Positions 5,988 to 9,510 of a stretch of 9,510 bases of DNA are shown one piece after another. The stretch lies in NCBI GenBank assembly GCA_002733945.2, contig NVXO02000011.1:63240-72749 (forward strand), read 5' to 3'. The notes under the pieces were generated by a model. It saw nothing but the letters and a program-made list of their open reading frames with translations, was not told the DNA's origin and did not search any database. Each line of letters opens with the position of its first letter. The first letter of the stretch is position 1. Position numbers and translations under genes: made by a program. Origin of the DNA: Sulfurimonas sp. (GTDB taxonomy: Bacteria > Campylobacterota > Campylobacteria > Campylobacterales > Sulfurimonadaceae).

Positions 5988-7079
5988 TTGCCAAATATGA
6001 TGAAGATAAAAGCCTTAAAAAAAGAGCATTTAGATGCCATGGGGTATACTTGGCACAATGATGAAGATGGTGAATACATAGTTAAAGATAAGTTTTTACT
6101 CATATCTGAGGATGAAGCACTAGCCTATGAAAATGCTGCAAATAAACTGTATAAGATGTATGAAGCAGGGGCATCATATGTCATAAAAAACAATCTTTTT
6201 GAGGCACTTGATATACCCAAAACTTTAGTACATCAGATAAAGTATAGTTTCGATAATGAGAGAGATATGCACCTCTATGGTCGTTTTGATTTAAGTGGTG
6301 GGGTTGACTTCAAACCTATAAAACTCATAGAATTTAATGCAGATACACCCACACTTCTACTTGAGAGTGTAGCTATTCAAGAGATGATGCTGCGCTTTAA
6401 TGAAGAACTAAATCTTAGACAGTTTAACAATATTTATGCAGCAATTGCTCAGAAATTTGTAGAAATCAGTGAGAATAAAAAAGGTTTATACTCTAAGTTC
6501 TTATTCTCTAGTGTTGAGGGTATAGAAGAAGAGCTTGTTACTGTAAAACTCTTAGAAGATATGGCAAAGTCTCAAAACCTATTTACTACATTTAATTATC
6601 TTGAAGAGTGTGAAGAAGAGATGCCTTATGACTTTTGGTTTAAACTCTATCCTTGGGAAGATATGCCAAACTTTTTGTACTCAAAAACCACTACGATGCT
6701 AAATCCAGCTTATACGCTTTTATACCAGTCAAAGGGAATGTTAGCCATACTATATAAGCTGTTTCCTGATTCTCCTTATCTTTTAAAGACATCATTTGAA
6801 CCCATACAAGAGAAGTATGTTAAAAAAACAATGTTTGGGAGAGAAGGTGCGAACATCGATATAGTTGAAAATGGAGAATTACTCCTCCAAACAGGTGGAA
6901 TATATGGCGAGTACAAGTCAGTCTATCAAGAGTATGTGGATTTTATTAGGGATGAAGAGGGTAGGTACTATCAAGCAGGTGTTTTTTATAGTGGTTGTGC
7001 TTGTGGAATGAGCTTTCGCAGAGGGCTTGAAATACTAGATGACATGAGCGAGTTTATAGGGCATGCCATTAAGAGTTAA
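5988..7079 (+). CDS. glutathionylspermidine synthase-like ATP-grasp ligase (YgiC/YjfC type, no amidase domain)
   Basis: The ATP-grasp domain of the glutathionylspermidine synthase family, which in the bifunctional E. coli enzyme joins glutathione to spermidine through an amide bond. At 363 residues it corresponds to the stand-alone YgiC/YjfC proteins, with no N-terminal CHAP-type amidase. Motifs in order are YGRFDLSG (97-104), LIEFNADTPTLLLES (113-127) with the expected Mg-binding D101, E115 and N117, FWFKLYPWEDM (216-226), LFPDSPYLL (258-266), YVKKTMFGREGANI (277-290) for nucleotide binding, and a C-terminal GCACGMSFRRG (336-346). A cysteine pair in that last block is unusual by recollection. 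It starts at a TTG six bases after AAGGAG, a ribosome binding site that begins within the previous gene's stop codon; the ATGs at 5997 and 6000 are too far from it. The true acceptor and donor are unknown; polyamine is inferred from the neighbours. Confidence 0.82.
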   Translation: MPNMMKIKALKKEHLDAMGYTWHNDEDGEYIVKDKFLLISEDEALAYENAANKLYKMYEAGASYVIKNNLFEALDIPKTLVHQIKYSFDNERDMHLYGRFDLSGGVDFKPIKLIEFNADTPTLLLESVAIQEMMLRFNEELNLRQFNNIYAAIAQKFVEISENKKGLYSKFLFSSVEGIEEELVTVKLLEDMAKSQNLFTTFNYLEECEEEMPYDFWFKLYPWEDMPNFLYSKTTTMLNPAYTLLYQSKGMLAILYKLFPDSPYLLKTSFEPIQEKYVKKTMFGREGANIDIVENGELLLQTGGIYGEYKSVYQEYVDFIRDEEGRYYQAGVFYSGCACGMSFRRGLEILDDMSEFIGHAIKS

Positions 7080-7098
7080 TAAATCAAAGGAGTATGTT

Positions 7099-7479
7099 AT
7101 GGAAATTACACTCAATCATACCATTGTGTATGTAAAAGACAATGTAGCATCTGCAAAACTATATGAGTATATATTTGGTTTTGAGTTTGTGAAGGAGTGG
7201 GGCCCTTTTGCTGTGCTTAAAGTGAATGAAACTCTTACATTTGATTTCATGATAAAAGAAGGAAAATTTACAAAAATGCATTATGCATTTAAAGTAAGTG
7301 AAAAAGAGTTTGATGAGGTTTTTACTAGGATTAAGGAGAAAGACCTAGAATTTGGAAGTTCCCCTATGAACTTACGTGATGGAGAGATAAACCGTAAGTA
7401 TAATGGTCGTGGTGTCTACTTTAGAGATTACGATGGGCATGTCTTAGAGATGATAACACAGGATTATATTTTAGACTAA
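7099..7479 (+). CDS. VOC-fold (glyoxalase/bleomycin resistance superfamily) protein
   Basis: A 126-residue single-domain vicinal-oxygen-chelate protein with two beta-alpha-beta-beta-beta modules. The first module starts LNHTIVYVKD (5-14) followed by AKLYEYIFGFEF. The second has MHYAFKV (60-66) and ends RGVYFRDYDGHVLEMIT (104-120). Probable metal ligands are H7, H61 and E117, which suggests a metal-dependent enzyme rather than a mere binding protein. The substrate cannot be read from sequence; relatives include glyoxalase I-like enzymes, dioxygenases and resistance proteins. An upstream extension to an ATG at 7063 would overlap the ATP-grasp gene; the ATG at 7099 has AGGAG six bases before it and is preferred. 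It is the last gene of the operon, 19 bases after the ATP-grasp gene, so it may act on a polyamine-related or aldehyde by-product (inference). Confidence 0.83.
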   Translation: MEITLNHTIVYVKDNVASAKLYEYIFGFEFVKEWGPFAVLKVNETLTFDFMIKEGKFTKMHYAFKVSEKEFDEVFTRIKEKDLEFGSSPMNLRDGEINRKYNGRGVYFRDYDGHVLEMITQDYILD

Positions 7480-7481
7480 AG

Positions 7482-8153
7482 TTATTTATCTAACAGAGTA
7501 CCTATCAGTTTGTTAATCTTCTCGTTATTTTTTTGAAAACGACTTCTGAGTTCATTGTAAAACCTGGAAGTTTATAATTCTCTAAAATACTTTTTAGTTT
7601 TACAAGAACTTGTTGGGCTTTTTGCCCATCATCCACAAGATAAGTTATCAAACACTTTGTTTCACTCCATTTGAGATACTTACAAATGAAATACCGATAA
7701 TTTTTCATTAAACATAGCAGATTCTTCAAAACTTTTAGTTACTTGTAAAAAGTACTGTTTTGTATAAGCACCTGTTTTGCTATCTATGTTTACATGGTTT
7801 TTAATCATTATAGGTTTAATCAGACTCTGCGTAATATCCTCAAATATTACTCGTTTCATATTTTCTATACTCGTATTTACATTTACACTAAAAGCATGAG
7901 GTTCATGTTTTTGACTTAAAAAACTCACAACTCTGTCTAGCTCATCTAGTTGTACGATAGACTCAAACCATGTCTCATTATCCTTGACTTTTTCAGCATT
8001 AAAGTAGGATGGATGGGGTACAAAGTTGTTTATAAAAGCACCAAAGTCTCTGTTTTACTGCTCAGTTGAAGTAACACCAAAAAACTTGTTAAATGAATCA
8101 CTTGTAAGAACTATTCTATCTCCTTCAAAGACGACAATAAAATCTTTTTGCAT
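7482..8153 (-). pseudogene. decayed gene for a PAS domain protein with a GGDEF-like C-terminal domain
   Basis: Reading the minus strand from the ATG at 8153 gives a PAS-type start (DFIVVFEGDRIVLTSDSFNK). An in-frame TAA at 8057-8055 interrupts it after residue 32; by recollection of relatives (STEQYNRDFG), a Tyr codon stood there. The same frame resumes with FGAFINNFVPHPSYFNAEKV and runs through TGAYTKQYFLQVTKSFEESA to an early end at 7680. Restoring one A in the T-run at 7701-7705 reads on as IIGISFVSIS; a jump to another frame then gives KWSETKCLITYLVDDGQKAQ, so a central piece of roughly 60 residues appears deleted near 7670. A further frame (FYNELRSRFQKNNEKINKL, stop at 7484-7482) looks protein-like, hinting at another frameshift. 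The gene starts just after the histidine kinase stop and may also be truncated at its 5' end. The domain names come from recall and are moderately certain; the decay itself is clear. Confidence 0.72.
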
Positions 8154-8180
8154 ATTTGCAATATTCTTTGGTATTAGTTA

Positions 8181-9332
8181 TTAACTTTTTTGTTGAAAGT
8201 TTAGTGTAATGGTAGTTCCAACATCTACTTTAGAGTTTATATCTATTTTGTACTTGTATTCACTCACTATACTCTCAACTATATTGAGTCCAACACCAAA
8301 ACCACCGGCATAAGAGTTTGCTCTAACAAAACGAGTAAAAATCTCATCAAGTTTATCTTGTTCTATGCCTATTCCTTCGTCTTTTATACTAAATGTGTCT
8401 TCACTAAGAGTAAGTGTAATTTGTGTATTTGGGTTAGAGTACTTTATACTATTGCTCAGAAGATTATTTATAAGCATTTTTGCTTTTGTAGGAGATATTT
8501 TAAGTGTACATGGCTCTAAGTTTACTACAGTTTTTATCTTCTTACGTTCAAGAAGTTCACTAAAATAAGCAACAGAGGTCTCAACTATCTTATCAAAACA
8601 CAGGAGTTCTGCCTGCTCTTTTTTATTGTCAAAACTCAAAAAACTAAGAGAAGAGTAAATCTCATAGAGTTGTTTTGTGCTTATGGAGATGTTTTTATTA
8701 ATTTCTTCATCATAAGTTTTTTTACTTTTGAGTCGTGATGTTGACATCATAAGTGCTGTTATTGGGGTGTTGAGTTCATGTGTTGTATCTTTAACAAACT
8801 GTTCTATCTCTTCCATCTTCTCTTTTATGGGTTTTAAAAACATATAAGATAAAAATACAGCGATAACGATGATAAAGAGGGCTGTAAATATAACAGTATA
8901 TGCCATTCTATTTTTAAGGGCAGTTATATTTTTGTTACATTGATTGCTTTGCACAACTACATACGCTACATTTAGATGACCATTAGTTCTATCTGAGAGT
9001 AAGGTAAAACTATCATTTTCCATATAAAAATCTCTAGAAAAATCTATCTTATGAGTGAAGTTACCTTGTATAATATGTTTTTTATCATCGAGCATCGCTA
9101 CTTCTGCATAGGAAAAAGACTCTAATGTGTATTGCTTGTTCATCATATGCGCTTGAATGATATCTGAGCTTACCTTATCAGCTATTTGTGTCATACGGTA
9201 ATAGTTATTGTTCATCTCCATTGAAACCTGCGAGGTGAAAAACCAGTAGGCTGAAAAAACTAAAAATATAAATGAGCTTATGAGATAAAGTGCCAAAAAG
9301 GAGTAAAAAGATTTTTTGGTGATTTTATTCAT
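8181..9332 (-). CDS. two-component sensor histidine kinase
   Basis: Inner-membrane histidine kinase of 383 residues that phosphorylates the response regulator encoded just upstream. It has membrane helices at about 9-33 and 144-166 with a periplasmic sensor of about 110 residues between them. The H-box FVKDTTHELNTPITALMM carries the phospho-accepting H185. The catalytic domain has the N-box LINNLLSNSIKYSNP (287-301), the G1 box DEGIGI (318-323), the F-box IFTRFVRA (331-338) and GGFGVGLNIV (343-352), so it looks active. Only about 14 residues separate the second helix from the H-box, so there is no room for a full HAMP domain. The ATG overlaps the stop codon region of the regulator gene by 8 bases and is preceded by a GAGGGG ribosome binding site, so translation is coupled. 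The sensed signal is unknown. Confidence 0.93.
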   Translation of the reverse strand: MNKITKKSFYSFLALYLISSFIFLVFSAYWFFTSQVSMEMNNNYYRMTQIADKVSSDIIQAHMMNKQYTLESFSYAEVAMLDDKKHIIQGNFTHKIDFSRDFYMENDSFTLLSDRTNGHLNVAYVVVQSNQCNKNITALKNRMAYTVIFTALFIIVIAVFLSYMFLKPIKEKMEEIEQFVKDTTHELNTPITALMMSTSRLKSKKTYDEEINKNISISTKQLYEIYSSLSFLSFDNKKEQAELLCFDKIVETSVAYFSELLERKKIKTVVNLEPCTLKISPTKAKMLINNLLSNSIKYSNPNTQITLTLSEDTFSIKDEGIGIEQDKLDEIFTRFVRANSYAGGFGVGLNIVESIVSEYKYKIDINSKVDVGTTITLNFQQKS

Positions 9333-9510
9333 AAATATACCCCTCTCCTCGCACTGTGGCTATTTTATTTTTACCTATGATATCCCGTATGGTTCTAATA
9401 TGTGAACGCAGGGTAGCATCACTTGGTAGTGAGTCATAATCCCATACATTTTGAGTTAACTCCTCACTCGTTATAAGTCTCTTTGAATTGTTGAAAAAGT
9501 ATGCTAAAAG
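9325..9510 (-). CDS. OmpR/PhoB-type response regulator, C-terminal part (5' end beyond window)
   Basis: The final 61 residues of a winged-helix DNA-binding domain, translated by hand from the minus strand. The recognisable pattern is FFNNSKRLITSEELTQNVWD, then a recognition-helix stretch (ATLRSHIRTIRDIIG) and the closing hairpin IATVRGEGYIYE, which corresponds to the usual VRGxGY ending of the OmpR/PhoB family. The receiver domain lies outside the window. Its TAA (9327-9325) lies inside the start of the kinase gene, an 8-base overlap typical of regulator-kinase pairs. The target genes cannot be told from here. Confidence 0.92.
   Translation of the reverse strand, partial: LLAYFFNNSKRLITSEELTQNVWDYDSLPSDATLRSHIRTIRDIIGKNKIATVRGEGYIYE

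Noticed and set aside
7480..7540. Terminator between the convergent VOC gene and pseudogene
   Set aside because: A weak TAACA/TGTTA pairing with a long loop and a T-run too far away; not convincing.
7505..7729. Two overlapping minus-strand frames (7505-7729 and 7680-7928) as separate small genes
   Set aside because: Together with the region up to 8153 they read as pieces of one PAS-containing protein broken by a stop, a frameshift and a deletion, so they are annotated as one pseudogene.
8365..8568. Plus-strand open frame of 67 codons
   Set aside because: Antisense to the histidine kinase catalytic domain; no supporting signal.
1..9510. tRNA, rRNA, CRISPR array, insertion sequence or prophage genes
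   Set aside because: None seen; no transposase, integrase or repeated array on either strand.

Overview
The window is AT-rich and gene-dense, with AAGGAG-type ribosome binding sites and frequent TTG starts. The protein types point to a Campylobacterota (epsilonproteobacterial) genome, most likely Sulfurimonas or a close relative. They include a PUA-less glutamate 5-kinase, a GDCCVxC small protein, a THELNTPI-type histidine kinase and a PAS protein of a kind I associate with that group. The genus is an inference from recall; no rRNA is present to confirm it.

Layout. Minus strand, 1-3600: the N-terminal 193 residues of a SulP anion permease (runs off the left edge), a cysteine-rich GDCCVxC protein, proB, and a membrane diguanylate cyclase with a dCache-like sensor. 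Next comes an intergenic stretch of about 195 bases with two strong inverted repeats, then a 67-residue protein on the minus strand resembling the mature part of a periplasmic lipoprotein family but lacking a signal peptide. A divergent promoter region of about 270 bases leads into a tight four-gene plus-strand operon (4211-7479): an aminopropyltransferase of the thermospermine synthase (ACL5) type, an agmatinase/arginase-family ureohydrolase, a glutathionylspermidine-synthase-like ATP-grasp ligase, and a VOC-fold protein. Converging on it from the minus strand are a decayed PAS-containing gene (stop codon, frameshift, internal deletion), a sensor histidine kinase, and the last 61 residues of its OmpR-type response regulator (runs off the right edge).

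The operon is the most interesting part. Its first three enzymes fit a polyamine route: addition of an aminopropyl group, removal of a guanidino group as urea, then ATP-dependent amide ligation. The aminopropyltransferase carries the signature of thermospermine synthases rather than classical SpeE. No S-adenosylmethionine decarboxylase or arginine decarboxylase is in the window, so the exact substrates are open.

Several starts were set from ribosome binding sites rather than the longest open frame: TTG for proB, the ureohydrolase and the ATP-grasp gene, the second ATG for the aminopropyltransferase, and possibly a rare ATA for the diguanylate cyclase.
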